From: Cellvibrio sp. KY-YJ-3
Lineage (GTDB): Bacteria > Pseudomonadota > Gammaproteobacteria > Pseudomonadales > Cellvibrionaceae
Assembly: GCF_008806955.1 (NCBI RefSeq)
Contig: NZ_CP031727.1
Coordinates: 1,178,001 to 1,242,000, forward strand
Direction of reading: 5' to 3'
DNA: 64,000 nucleotides
Shown here one piece after another: positions 16,420 to 25,961 of this stretch. A program made the translations under genes and the position numbers. The notes beneath the pieces are model-generated. The model was not told where the DNA came from. It was given only the letters and a program-made list of their open reading frames with translations, and did not search any database. How positions within the stretch are numbered: position 1 is the first letter of the stretch; each line of letters begins with the position of its first letter.

Positions 16420-18342
16420 ATGATTCAATTACAAAACGTCTCCGTTCAGCGCGGCACCAAATTCCTGTTGGATGGTGCTGACCTCACTATTTACCCTGGC
16501 CAGAAAGTCGGTTTAATCGGCGCCAATGGCACAGGCAAATCCACTTTATTCCAACTGTTGCTCGGCCAATTGCACAGTGATACCGGCTCGCTGGATATCC
16601 CCAAGCAGTGGCGCGTCGCGCACATGGCGCAGGAGGTTGGCCACACCAGCCGCAGTGCGCTGGATTATGTGCTCGATGGCGACAGCGAATTGCGCCGTTT
16701 GGAGCGCGCCATTGCCACCGCCCTGCAGGACCCGGAACACAACGGCGAAGCCTTGGCACATTTGTATAGCGATATGGAAAATATCCACGCTTACACTGCG
16801 CCGTCGCGCGCGCAGCAATTGTTAAATGGTTTGGGTTTTGCCCCGGGTGATGACCAGCGTCCGGTATCGGATTTTTCCGGTGGCTGGCGTATCCGTTTGA
16901 ACCTCGCGCAGGCGCTGATGTGTCCATCGGATTTACTCCTGCTCGATGAGCCGACCAACCACCTGGATTTGGATGCAACCCTGTGGCTGGAAGAGTGGCT
17001 CAAACGCTACGCCGGCACCTTGATTATCATTTCGCACGATCGCGACTTTCTCGACAATATTGTCGATCGCATTGTAAATATCGAAAAACAAAAACTCGAT
17101 AACTACAGCGGCAACTATTCCGCGTTTGAACGTCAGCGCGCGGAAAAGCTCGCACAGCAACAGGCGAGTTTTGAGAAGCAACAAGAGCGTATTGCCCACG
17201 TCGAAAGTTATATTCGCCGTTTCCGTGCGCAGGCGACTAAAGCGCGTCAGGCACAGAGCCGGATTAAAGAGTTGGAGCGCATGGAAAAAATTGCGCCCGC
17301 CCATATCGATTCGCCGTTTACCTTTACGTTTAAATGTCACGACAAAATGTCGGTGCCGTTAGTGCATATCGCACGCGCTGATATTGGCTATAAAAATGAT
17401 CAGGGCAACAAAGTTATTTTGAATAAAGTCGAGCTGAGCATTCGCGCGGAAACGCGTATTGGTTTGCTCGGCCCTAACGGCGCGGGTAAATCCAGTTTGG
17501 TAAAAACCCTCGCCGGTTCGCTGCCTTTGCTGAGCGGTGATCGCACTAACGGCGAACATTTCAAGCTGGGTTATTTTGCGCAGCATCAATTGGAAGCGCT
17601 GGATATTAATGCCTCCGCCGCGCTGCATATCCAGCGGTTAGCGCCTATGGCGCGCGAGCAGGAAATTCGTGATTTCCTCGGCAGTTTTGATTTTCACGGC
17701 GACCGCGCGTTTGAACCTATCACCCATTTTTCTGGCGGTGAAAAAGCGCGTTTGGCGCTGGCGATTATCGCGTGGGAAAAACCTAACGTCTTATTGCTCG
17801 ACGAACCCACCAACCATTTGGATTTGGAAATGCGTCACGCACTCACCATGGCGCTGCAGGAATTTGAAGGCGCGGTGATTGTGGTATCGCATGATCGCCA
17901 TTTGTTGCGCAACACCGTCAATGAATTTTGGCTGGTTGCCGATGGCAAAGTCGAAGAGTTTGACGGTGATCTTGAGGATTATTACCAGTGGATGCAACAG
18001 CAAAAAACCACGGCGGCCGCGGTCGAAAAAGAAAAAGTCATCAGTGCAGAGGGCGGTGATAAAGTTGATAAAAAAGCCCAGCGCCAACAGTCCGCAGCGC
18101 AACGCGCGCAACTAAAACCGCTCACCAATAAATTGAAAAATCTGGAAGCGCAGCTGGAAAAACTCCAGAAACGATTAAGTGAAATTGAAAACCTGTTAGG
18201 CGATAGCAGTATTTACGATGATAAAAATAAAACAAAATTGCAGGAGCTGATTGCCGAGCAGGGAAAACTGCAAACGCAACTGGAAGAAACCGAAGAAAAT
18301 TGGCTGATGATCAGTGAAGAGCTGGAGGCGGCAAACCAATAG
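16420..18342 (+). CDS. yheS: ABC-F family ATPase, YheS type
   Basis: A soluble protein of 640 residues with two ABC domains and no membrane part; ABC-F proteins act on ribosomes. The first domain has GANGTGKS (Walker A), FSGGWRIRLNLAQAL (signature) and LLLDEPTNHLDL (Walker B). The second has GPNGAGKSS, HFSGGEKARLALA and LLLDEPTNHLDLEMR. A charged interdomain linker and a C-terminal coiled coil (about residues 560-635) follow the YheS layout rather than EttA; Uup is the closest alternative. MIQLQNVSVQRG at 16420 is preferred to the ATG 9 nt upstream. The mRNA may be leaderless. Confidence 0.88.
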   Translation: MIQLQNVSVQRGTKFLLDGADLTIYPGQKVGLIGANGTGKSTLFQLLLGQLHSDTGSLDIPKQWRVAHMAQEVGHTSRSALDYVLDGDSELRRLERAIATALQDPEHNGEALAHLYSDMENIHAYTAPSRAQQLLNGLGFAPGDDQRPVSDFSGGWRIRLNLAQALMCPSDLLLLDEPTNHLDLDATLWLEEWLKRYAGTLIIISHDRDFLDNIVDRIVNIEKQKLDNYSGNYSAFERQRAEKLAQQQASFEKQQERIAHVESYIRRFRAQATKARQAQSRIKELERMEKIAPAHIDSPFTFTFKCHDKMSVPLVHIARADIGYKNDQGNKVILNKVELSIRAETRIGLLGPNGAGKSSLVKTLAGSLPLLSGDRTNGEHFKLGYFAQHQLEALDINASAALHIQRLAPMAREQEIRDFLGSFDFHGDRAFEPITHFSGGEKARLALAIIAWEKPNVLLLDEPTNHLDLEMRHALTMALQEFEGAVIVVSHDRHLLRNTVNEFWLVADGKVEEFDGDLEDYYQWMQQQKTTAAAVEKEKVISAEGGDKVDKKAQRQQSAAQRAQLKPLTNKLKNLEAQLEKLQKRLSEIENLLGDSSIYDDKNKTKLQELIAEQGKLQTQLEETEENWLMISEELEAANQ

Positions 18343-18355
18343 CAGTCAATTTTTT

Positions 18356-18395
18356 CCAATAAAAAAGCCGACAAAAATGTCGGCTTTTTTATTGG
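18356..18395. terminator. Bidirectional terminator between the ABC-F and outer-membrane genes
   Basis: CCAATAAAAAAGCCGAC (18356-18372) pairs perfectly with GTCGGCTTTTTTATTGG (18379-18395) around AAAAAT. It has the same outer CCAAT/ATTGG extension as the terminator at 13701. Confidence 0.93.
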
Positions 18396-18424
18396 TGGCA
18401 CAGTCCAGAATTCACCCTGGAGAA

Positions 18425-18988
18425 TTAAAAATTCATGCGCACGCCCAACGCAATTTCTGAGGCTTCTGTACCCAAACCAACATCCGCGGTTGCAGCAAAG
18501 TTGCGTGCGAACCAGTAGGCAAGGCCACCACTTAATACGGTGTTGCCATCAAATGCAGTGTGGTGGGCCAGTTGTGCTTTTGCTTCCACTTGTTGATTGA
18601 TAAAACCACGCAGACCAACGGCAGCAACGATACCCGAGTCGCTGTCATAATGATCAATATCAACATTTTCTACACTCAAGGTACCGTACAAACTTGAATC
18701 GGCGCCAAACAATGTGTGGTAACCAATACCCACGCTCAGTGCTTCAGCGCCACAGCGGCCATCGCTCAGGTCACTAAAAGAACCCACGGCAAAAAAATCG
18801 CTGTTCAATTCCAGGCTGCCGCTCAGGCGCAAACCGTCTTGATCACAGTTGCTGTCATCAATGTCCTGATTTACAAATTGCAGTGCGGCGTAGTTGTAAC
18901 TGATGGGCGAATTTGCCAACACATTTACGCTGCCGAATAAACCTGCCGCTGCGATAACCAAGCCCATCTTTTTGATTGATGATTTCAT
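18425..18988 (-). CDS. Small outer-membrane beta-barrel protein
   Basis: A 187-residue exported protein. GGAG precedes the ATG, and a signal peptide ends at VLANS. The mature part alternates polar and hydrophobic residues in about eight strands (for example DFFAVGSFSDL, SVGIGYHTLFG, IVAAVGLRGFI, LSGGLAYWFA) and ends in NF, the C-terminal aromatic recognised by the BAM machinery. Two cysteines (SNCDQDG and GRCGAE) may pair. This suggests an 8-strand OmpA/OmpX-like barrel with no further recognised role. Single-gene unit. Confidence 0.75.
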   Translation of the reverse strand: MKSSIKKMGLVIAAAGLFGSVNVLANSPISYNYAALQFVNQDIDDSNCDQDGLRLSGSLELNSDFFAVGSFSDLSDGRCGAEALSVGIGYHTLFGADSSLYGTLSVENVDIDHYDSDSGIVAAVGLRGFINQQVEAKAQLAHHTAFDGNTVLSGGLAYWFARNFAATADVGLGTEASEIALGVRMNF

Positions 18989-19179
18989 AAAAATTCTCCA
19001 GTAAGGTCTTCAAGGGTGATACTAATCTGCGCAAATGAACAATAACTGAATGTTCCTCGGCACTAATTTTGTGGCGGCATTATCTGCAGATTTTGTGCGC
19101 CAGTCGGTGCGCTGGGTCTCGTACGATGACACATTTTTCATCTTATTTAGCCCATACACAGCGAGTGACGGTTTTTTAC

Positions 19180-20751
19180 TCAATATCCAATTTGCGGTGT
19201 GCCCAGATCGTTGACGAGCGGTGTGGCACACACCTGCAGAATGCGGCGGCCTTCCATACTTTTGATTTGAAATTCATAACCCGCGAGCAAAATTTGTTCA
19301 TCCACCACGGGCACATGCTGCAGTTGTTCGAGCAGTAAACCCGCGAGGGTAAAATAATCGCCATCGCCGCGATCCAGTTTAATGTGCAACAGCTCTTCCA
19401 CTTGATCGAGGGCGATACTGCCGTCCAGCCACCAGCTATTGTCGCGCGCGACCGCGAGCGGTTGGTCGTTGGTATCGGCTAATTCACCGGCAATCGCCGC
19501 GAGCAAGTCGCCGGTTGTGACCAGACCTTTAATGCTGCCGTATTCGTCAATCACAATGGCGAGCGGCAAAGGCTCCTGACGCAGCATTTCGAGCACTTTG
19601 AGCGCACTGGTGCCTTCGGGTACCGCGAGCGGCGAGAGTGCCAGTTTGGCCAAGTCGAGCGGTTGATTGTCGAGTGCGGCGGTGAGCAAATCGCGGCTCT
19701 GGACTACGCCCAGCAGGTTGTCCAGTTCGTCGCGGGCGACTAATAGGCGGGTTTGCGGGGTGGTTTTCAGAATCTCCAACAACTCTGCCGGGCTGGCGTT
19801 CGCATCCACCCACACAATATCGGGGCGCGGCGTCATGAGTGATTGCACCGGGCGATCTGAGAGCTGCAGCACGCTGCGAATCATGCTGCGCTCGCTGTGT
19901 TCAAAGGCGTCATCTTCACCGCGATGGGCGGTCATGCCGGCGATATCCTCGCCCACTTCGTCCGCATCGCCACGGCCACCCAGCAGTTTCAAGACTGCTT
20001 CAGCGGTTCGGTCGCGCAAGGGGCGTTCGCCAATCAGGTGGCGGGTGCGGTTGGAGCGCGCTAACTGGTTGAAAACCTCAATCAATATAGAGAAGGCGAT
20101 AGCGCCATACAGGTAACCTTTGGGGATGTGGAAGCCGGCACCTTCGGCTACCAGGCTGAAACCAATCATCAGCAGGAAGCCCAAACAGAGCATCACCACG
20201 GTGGGGTGACGGTTGACAAAATCGGTGAGCGCCTTGCTTGCTACGATCATGATAATCATGGCGATAACCACCGCAATCATCATCACTTCCACGTGTTCAA
20301 CCATGCCCACGGCGGTAATCACGGCATCGAGCGAGAAGACAGCATCCAGCACAATAATTTGCGCGACTACCGCCCAAAAGGCGGCGTGAACCTGACCTTT
20401 GCGTGCGGTGATGGCCTTACCTTCCAGGCGCTCGTGCACTTCGACTGTGGCTTTAAAGAGGAGGAATATTCCGCCCAGCAACAGGATTAAATCGCGCCCG
20501 GAGAGGGATTTATCAAAAATACTGAACAGCGGTTCGGTAAGTGTCACCAGCCAGGAGATGCCCAGGAGCAACAGCAGGCGCATCAGCAATGCCAAACTGA
20601 GGCCGATAACCCGCGCTTTGTCGCGCTGGTGCGGGGGAAGTTTGTTGGCGAGAATGGCGATAAAGATCAGGTTGTCGATCCCCAGCACAATCTCAAGCAC
20701 GATAAGGGTTAAGAGTCCCAGCCAGGCGCCGGGATCAGCCATCCATTCCAC
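19180..20751 (-). CDS. TerC family membrane protein with CBS pair and CorC/HlyC domain (YoaE-like)
   Basis: A 523-residue inner-membrane protein. Residues about 10-225 form a TerC domain of seven helices with [19 protein letters not shown] and [13 protein letters not shown], which carry the conserved acidic residues. Then two CBS repeats (about 305-425) and a C-terminal CorC_HlyC transporter-associated domain (about 440-515). This matches YoaE/YegH. Export of manganese or another metal is suggested for TerC proteins but not shown for this subfamily. The start is a GTG at 20751 with GAGG upstream. It lies 16 bp after exoD and is probably co-transcribed. Confidence 0.88.
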   Translation of the reverse strand: MEWMADPGAWLGLLTLIVLEIVLGIDNLIFIAILANKLPPHQRDKARVIGLSLALLMRLLLLLGISWLVTLTEPLFSIFDKSLSGRDLILLLGGIFLLFKATVEVHERLEGKAITARKGQVHAAFWAVVAQIIVLDAVFSLDAVITAVGMVEHVEVMMIAVVIAMIIMIVASKALTDFVNRHPTVVMLCLGFLLMIGFSLVAEGAGFHIPKGYLYGAIAFSILIEVFNQLARSNRTRHLIGERPLRDRTAEAVLKLLGGRGDADEVGEDIAGMTAHRGEDDAFEHSERSMIRSVLQLSDRPVQSLMTPRPDIVWVDANASPAELLEILKTTPQTRLLVARDELDNLLGVVQSRDLLTAALDNQPLDLAKLALSPLAVPEGTSALKVLEMLRQEPLPLAIVIDEYGSIKGLVTTGDLLAAIAGELADTNDQPLAVARDNSWWLDGSIALDQVEELLHIKLDRGDGDYFTLAGLLLEQLQHVPVVDEQILLAGYEFQIKSMEGRRILQVCATPLVNDLGTPQIGY

Positions 20752-20767
20752 GTTTATAGCCTCAGAA

Positions 20768-21421
20768 TTAAAACATCCGCTCGATAACCAGCAGGGTAGT
20801 TTTAAAAATCACCCATGCCAGGCCACCCAACAGTACCCAACTTGCAATACCCAGTGCGATACCGGTAAGTACACACACACCATCGGTTTCAATCAGGCCG
20901 AGGGCAATAAATAATATCCCCAGGGCGGGCATGAGATTCCCCAAGGGAATCGGCAGGGCCAGCAACAGTGCGAGCACGGCACAGAAAGCACCTAGCCAGC
21001 GCTCGGCGTTACCCGCCGTGAGAAAAAGAATGCGCGGTTTCATGAGCCGCTCAATACGCTTTAGCCAGGGCACTACCTTGTTAATCAGTGCTTTGAAATC
21101 GGTGGTGGCCAGTGAACTATTGGCAATCCAGCGCGGTAGATATACCCGTTCATGCCCCAACGCCATTTGCACCGCCACAAATAAAAGTGGCAGGCCGGTA
21201 ATCGTTGAAACACCGGGAATACCCAAAATGGGCAGTGAATTGGGGAGGGCGAAAATCAGCAGAATAAAACCGAAGGAGCGCTGGCCGAGGGAATCAGTGA
21301 TATCACTAACTTTTACTCTCTCGGCACTGACGTTGGCGGCAAAATCCAATAGCAAGGAGGATAAACTGACACTTGAATGACGTAGCACTGGCAGCCCGGG
21401 GTCGGGATCAGACATAGACAT
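20768..21421 (-). CDS. Exopolysaccharide synthesis protein ExoD family
   Basis: A 217-residue membrane protein. The N-terminal half carries [27 protein letters not shown] in family form (key signs GQRSFG and PNSLP), followed by [13 protein letters not shown]. Four to five hydrophobic helices fill the rest. ExoD was first linked to exopolysaccharide synthesis in Rhizobium; its biochemical role is unknown. First gene of a two-gene unit with the TerC gene. No polysaccharide genes are nearby. Confidence 0.87.
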   Translation of the reverse strand: MSMSDPDPGLPVLRHSSVSLSSLLLDFAANVSAERVKVSDITDSLGQRSFGFILLIFALPNSLPILGIPGVSTITGLPLLFVAVQMALGHERVYLPRWIANSSLATTDFKALINKVVPWLKRIERLMKPRILFLTAGNAERWLGAFCAVLALLLALPIPLGNLMPALGILFIALGLIETDGVCVLTGIALGIASWVLLGGLAWVIFKTTLLVIERMF

Positions 21422-21565
21422 TGAGTAACCAATAGTGACTAAAGTGCGCCGATTCTACTGCACTCATGGTGACAATGACCAGCAAGCCTATTTGTGGTTG
21501 CGTAACTTTACCGATGGTGGCCTGAATCTATAAGGTTGCCTTTCCCTTGCGATGGAGCCACTGGC

Positions 21566-22738
21566 GTGCAAATTCGTTTTATCAGTTCAATCCTGTTGGT
21601 GGATGCGGGCAGCTGGAATAGGCTTTGCCCGCCAGATTACCCCTTTGTCCGCTATGAGTTTCTCTGTGCGCTGGAGACCAGCGATTGCACCTCTGCCCGC
21701 AGCGGCTGGCAGCCGCACTATCTGCTGGTGGAGGCCGATGGGCGGTTGATCGCTGCCATGCCGGGTTACATCAAAACCCACTCTTATGGCGAGTATGTAT
21801 TCGATTGGGCCTGGGCTGACGCCTATCGTCGTCACGGTTTGGAGTATTACCCCAAGTGGATTAATGCGGTTCCTTTTACTCCCTGTTATGGGCCGCGTTT
21901 GTTGTGCGCGCCCGAGGCGTCGCTAGCGGAGCTGCTGGCGCAGATTGCCCCCGCGCTCAATGCTGAGTGTGCAAGCCAAGGCCTTTCCGGTTGGCACTGC
22001 CTGTTTCCCGATGGCGCCATGAGTGAGCAGTTGCGCACCCAGGGGTTGATGCAGCGCTTGGGGTGCCAGTTCCATTGGGTTAATCAGGGGTATGCCGGGT
22101 TCGAGGATTTTGTCGCCAGTATGAGTGCACGCAAGCGCAAAAATATCCTCAAGGAGCGCCGCCAAGTGCGGGAGCAGGGGTTTGTGTTTGCAGTAAAAAC
22201 CGGCAGCCAGCTTGGCCCTGCCGATTGGGAAACCTTTTACGCCCTGTATCGCACGACTTATCTCAAACGCAGCGGTCACAGCGGCTATTTGACGGAGGAT
22301 TTTTTTCGGCAGTTGGGCGCCAGCATGAGCGAGAATCTGGTGCTGATTAGTGCCAGCAAAAGTGATGACCCGCAGCAGCGTACTATCGCCGCCTCACTGT
22401 TTGTGCGCGATAGCTCCACGCTTTATGGTCGCTACTGGGGTTGTTTTGAGGAGTATCAATTCCTGCATTTTGAAACCTGTTATTACCAAGGTATTGATTA
22501 CGCCATTGCCCAGCAATTGCAGCGCTTTGATGGTGGCGCGCAGGGGGAGCATAAAATCGCACGGGGATTTGCGCCGGTGCTGACCTATTCTAACCACTGG
22601 ATTGCAGAGCCCGTTTTTCGCGCTGCGATAGCGCAGTTTGTGGCGCAGGAGGCCGAAGGGGTTGTGCAGTATGCGGCCGAGGCTAGTGAACTTTTGCCGT
22701 TTAAAAGCATTGACCAGAACGACAAAATGGCGCCCTGA
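21566..22738 (+). CDS. FemAB-like / GNAT-fold protein (DUF482, COG3146)
   Basis: A 390-residue protein starting at a GTG (21566) with GGAG 8 nt upstream; the upstream in-frame TTG lacks a ribosome site. Family signs are FVRYEFLCALE near the N-terminus, HYLLVEADGRLIAAMPGYIK, FDWAWADAYRRHG and YYPKWINAVPFTPCYGPR, then ARKRKNILKERRQV and LYGRYWGC. DUF482 proteins have a double acetyltransferase fold and are labelled peptidogalycan biosynthesis proteins without firm evidence. The stop codon lies in the loop of the gene's own terminator hairpin. Confidence 0.82.
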   Translation: MQIRFISSILLVDAGSWNRLCPPDYPFVRYEFLCALETSDCTSARSGWQPHYLLVEADGRLIAAMPGYIKTHSYGEYVFDWAWADAYRRHGLEYYPKWINAVPFTPCYGPRLLCAPEASLAELLAQIAPALNAECASQGLSGWHCLFPDGAMSEQLRTQGLMQRLGCQFHWVNQGYAGFEDFVASMSARKRKNILKERRQVREQGFVFAVKTGSQLGPADWETFYALYRTTYLKRSGHSGYLTEDFFRQLGASMSENLVLISASKSDDPQQRTIAASLFVRDSSTLYGRYWGCFEEYQFLHFETCYYQGIDYAIAQQLQRFDGGAQGEHKIARGFAPVLTYSNHWIAEPVFRAAIAQFVAQEAEGVVQYAAEASELLPFKSIDQNDKMAP

Positions 22739-22750
22739 GGCGCCATTTTG
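22723..22750. terminator. Terminator hairpin that includes the end of the DUF482 gene
   Basis: CAAAATGGCGCC (22723-22734) pairs perfectly with GGCGCCATTTTG (22739-22750). The 4-nt loop CTGA contains the TGA stop. The hairpin lies between two convergent genes and has T-rich ends in both directions. Confidence 0.8.
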
Positions 22751-22770
22751 GGTAGGGACGAGCCCTGTAG

Positions 22771-24261
22771 CTAGACTTTGAAACTGTCGATTTGTTTTTT
22801 CAGTTCGCTGGTTTCGTTGATCAACTGGCTGCCGCTGTGGTTGACCACCTGCGCGTTTTCCACCACGTTTTCAGACAAGCCGTGAATCGCCGTAATGTTT
22901 TTACTCACCTCATTAGCGACAGAACTCTGTTGATGGGATGCTGTAGCGATTTGGTGGTTCATGTCGTTAATAGTGCCGATATTGGCGCGAATTTTACCCA
23001 GCGCTTCACCCACTTTGGATGCGGTGTCGATGGTTTCGCGCGCCGAGGTGGTGCTGGTGTGCATCGCCTGATGTGCTTCATCGGCGGCGCGTTGCAGCTG
23101 CACAATAATGGATTCGATTTCCTCGGTGGACGAGCGGGTTTTCTGGGCGAGTGAGCGCACTTCATCGGCTACCACCGCAAAACCTCGGCCCTGTTCACCC
23201 GCGCGCGCAGCCTCAATCGCCGCATTCAATGCAAGCAGGTTGGTCTGTTCAGCGATAGTGCGGATTACTTCCATCACCGAGCCGATATTCACTGAGTTGT
23301 TTTTCAATACCTGAATTTTCTGCGCGGTGGATTCGATTTGTCCGGTCAGGCGGTTCACGTTTTCCAGCGATAAATTCACAATGGTATTGCCCTCTTCCGC
23401 CAGGATACTGGTGGCGTTGGTACGCTCGGCAGTTTCACCGGCATGGCGTGCAATTTCAGTCGCCGAGGCGGACAGCTCTTCTACCGCGGTGGCGACTAAC
23501 TCAATCTCACGCAACTGTTGGGAAGTGGAATTAACGGTACTTTCGGTCGCGCGGCTCATGGTATTGACGTTGGCGCGCACCTTGTCATTTACCTGCACCA
23601 CGTTGCGGATGATGTCGGCAATATGCTCCATCACCCGGTTGAAGTTGTGTGCAAGGGCGGCAATTTCATTCCCGCTATCGGTGGGCAAGCGACGGGTCAG
23701 GTCGCCACCACCGTCGGCAATAGTGGAGAGCGAGCGGGTCACTTCATACATGGGTGCCAGCACCATGCTGCGCACCAGGAAGTAAACCGTCAGCAAGCTC
23801 ACCGCCAGCAGGGCGATAACGGTTAACGAGTTGGTTTGAATTTGATCGGCTAAAGCATCAGTCATGGATTGACTGCTAAAGGTAATGTCGTAGCTGCCAA
23901 TGGTATTGCCGCCATACACAATAGGAATGGCTTGGCGGACTATTTTCCCTTCGCTGCTATCGTCGTCGGCCGCTTTAGCCAACGCCTTGCCGCGGTGATC
24001 CACAACATTGACGGAGGTGATGAGGGAAGTATTCACCAGCGATTTGGCAATCGCCTCGATTTGTTGGAAATCATAAGCAAACACTGCTTCCAGAATGGAG
24101 CTGTTGGTGAGCTCCACCATGGCCGCTGTCTCGCTATCGAGTTTGTTTTGCAGGTCGCTGGCGGCAATGCGGTAGTTAACAAAAATTACCAGCAGCGCAA
24201 TGGCTGTCATTACCAAAAACAAGAAGGTCATTAATTTTGTAAGTAAGGATTTTTGTATCAT
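22771..24261 (-). CDS. Methyl-accepting chemotaxis protein
   Basis: A 496-residue chemoreceptor. The start [10 protein letters not shown] at 24261 has GGGGGGA upstream; a 70-residue in-frame extension is unlikely. Membrane helices at about 10-30 and 140-160 bracket a small periplasmic domain of about 110 residues, followed by a HAMP domain and a long cytoplasmic coiled coil. The conserved hairpin tip contains [32 protein letters not shown] in family form (ends at [11 protein letters not shown]). There is no C-terminal CheR/CheB pentapeptide. The ligand is unknown. No che genes lie nearby. Confidence 0.9.
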   Translation of the reverse strand: MIQKSLLTKLMTFLFLVMTAIALLVIFVNYRIAASDLQNKLDSETAAMVELTNSSILEAVFAYDFQQIEAIAKSLVNTSLITSVNVVDHRGKALAKAADDDSSEGKIVRQAIPIVYGGNTIGSYDITFSSQSMTDALADQIQTNSLTVIALLAVSLLTVYFLVRSMVLAPMYEVTRSLSTIADGGGDLTRRLPTDSGNEIAALAHNFNRVMEHIADIIRNVVQVNDKVRANVNTMSRATESTVNSTSQQLREIELVATAVEELSASATEIARHAGETAERTNATSILAEEGNTIVNLSLENVNRLTGQIESTAQKIQVLKNNSVNIGSVMEVIRTIAEQTNLLALNAAIEAARAGEQGRGFAVVADEVRSLAQKTRSSTEEIESIIVQLQRAADEAHQAMHTSTTSARETIDTASKVGEALGKIRANIGTINDMNHQIATASHQQSSVANEVSKNITAIHGLSENVVENAQVVNHSGSQLINETSELKKQIDSFKV

Positions 24262-24461
24262 GGTTCCCCCCGAATTAATTCGGTTTATAGCGCTTATTGT
24301 TGTTTGAGCCGTTGTGTAATCACTATTGCGGCTTCTGGCCAGGAATCTTGAGCGGCTGGGTTCCGCTGCCTTGGTCATGATCGCAATGTTGATAAGTGTT
24401 GTGAGTATAGACACAGCTAACAGAAGCTGCGCGCACAGGAGGGGAAAAGTAAGAAATGATT

Positions 24462-24486
24462 TAGGCGCCAACCGGGTTGGCGCCTA
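24462..24486 (-). terminator. Likely terminator after ntrC
   Basis: TAGGCGCCAAC pairs with GTTGGCGCCTA around CGG. Read on the minus strand it is followed by TAAATCATTTCTT, a weak T tract. It begins about 40 bp after the ntrC stop. Confidence 0.55.
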
Positions 24487-24524
24487 CTGGGGGAATACAA
24501 TCGCGTCAGGTTGAGCGGTTGAGC

Positions 24525-25961
24525 TTAATCTTCACCGTCGCCATCCGGGTCATTGCCTCCTGCCATACCCAACTCTTTGAGTTTACGGGTGAGGGTATTG
24601 CGCCCCCAGCCGAGCAGGTTGGCGGCGTCGCGCTTGCGCCCGGCGGTGCTTTTCAGGGCGGTCTCAATCAAGGCGCGCTCAAACGTAGGTACGGCTTCGC
24701 TGAGCAGTTGGTGCTGGCCCCGCGCCAGCGCTTGGTCGGCCCAGTGACGCAGAGCCTTTTCCCAATCGTCGGCGGGAGTGGAGACTTCTTTGTTGTCGAG
24801 CAGCTCTGGTGGCAAGTCTTCGATATGCACTTCGCGCCCGGACGCCATCACTGTGATCCAGCGACAGGTATTTTCCAGCTGGCGCACGTTGCCTGGCCAC
24901 TGTAGGGTGCAGAAATACTCTTCGGTTTCCGGCAGCAGCACCTTGGGGTCAACATTTAATTCAGTCGCCGCTTTGTGCAGGAAGAAGCGCGCCAGTTTGG
25001 GAATGTCTTCGCGGCGGTTGGCGAGTTTGGGGATATGGATGCGGATAACGTTGAGGCGATGGAACAAGTCTTCGCGGAAACGGTTGTCTGCGACCAGAGT
25101 TTCCAGATTCTGGTGGGTGGCAGCGATGATGCGCACATCGACCTTCACCGGCGTATGACCGCCCACGCGATAAAATTCACCGTCAGCCAATACGCGCAAT
25201 AAGCGGGTTTGGGTTTCGGCGGGCATATCGCCGATTTCATCGAGGAACAGCGAGCCGCCATTGGCCTGTTCAAAACGCCCCTGGCGTTGTGCGGCAGCGC
25301 CAGTAAACGCGCCTTTTTCGTGCCCAAATAGTTCGGATTCCATCAAATCTTTAGGAATCGCCGCCATGTTGAGGGCGATAAACGGTGAGTTGCGACGGGG
25401 GCTGTGGCGATGCAGGGCACGTGCCACCAGTTCTTTACCGGTACCCGATTGACCGTTGATCAGCACGGTAATGTTGGATTGCGACAAACGGCCAATGGCG
25501 CGAAATACTTCTTGCATCGCCGGTGCTTCACCGATGATTTCCGTATTGGTTTCCAGCGCTGTCTCGGTACCGTGATCTGACTTTTGCTCCTGGGCATGGG
25601 CGAGGGCGCGCTGGGTCACGGCAACGGCATCATCCACATCAAAAGGTTTGGGCAAGTATTCAAACGCACCGCCTTGGTAAGCAGCGACGGCGCTATCCAG
25701 ATCCGAGTGGGCGGTCATAATGATGATCGGAATTTGCGGGTGGGTCGCATGCAGGTTGCCGAGCAGGGTCAGGCCGTCGGTGCCGGGCATGCGAATATCG
25801 CTGATGATCGCATCGGGTGCATCGCGATTGAGCTGGCTCATGGCGCTATCCACCGACTCAAACAAGCGCGTCTCTATATGCGCTTGCTGCAGGGCCTTTT
25901 CCAGAACCCAGCGAATGGAGCGATCGTCATCGATAATCCAGACTTTATTAGACTTCTGCAT
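24525..25961 (-). CDS. ntrC: Nitrogen regulation response regulator NtrC
   Basis: Sigma-54-dependent activator of nitrogen-assimilation genes, phosphorylated by NtrB. It has 478 residues from the ATG at 25961 (MQKSNKVWIIDDD), with GGAAA upstream. The receiver domain has the DDD acidic pocket and phosphoacceptor Asp55 in SDIRMPG. The AAA+ domain has GQSGTGKE (Walker A), ELFGHEKGAFTGAA (GAFTGA loop contacting sigma-54) and LFLDEIGD (Walker B). A C-terminal Fis-type helix-turn-helix is in RKRDAANLLGWGRNTLTRKL. The start overlaps the ntrB stop by 14 bp, so the two are translationally coupled. Confidence 0.97.
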   Translation of the reverse strand: MQKSNKVWIIDDDRSIRWVLEKALQQAHIETRLFESVDSAMSQLNRDAPDAIISDIRMPGTDGLTLLGNLHATHPQIPIIIMTAHSDLDSAVAAYQGGAFEYLPKPFDVDDAVAVTQRALAHAQEQKSDHGTETALETNTEIIGEAPAMQEVFRAIGRLSQSNITVLINGQSGTGKELVARALHRHSPRRNSPFIALNMAAIPKDLMESELFGHEKGAFTGAAAQRQGRFEQANGGSLFLDEIGDMPAETQTRLLRVLADGEFYRVGGHTPVKVDVRIIAATHQNLETLVADNRFREDLFHRLNVIRIHIPKLANRREDIPKLARFFLHKAATELNVDPKVLLPETEEYFCTLQWPGNVRQLENTCRWITVMASGREVHIEDLPPELLDNKEVSTPADDWEKALRHWADQALARGQHQLLSEAVPTFERALIETALKSTAGRKRDAANLLGWGRNTLTRKLKELGMAGGNDPDGDGED

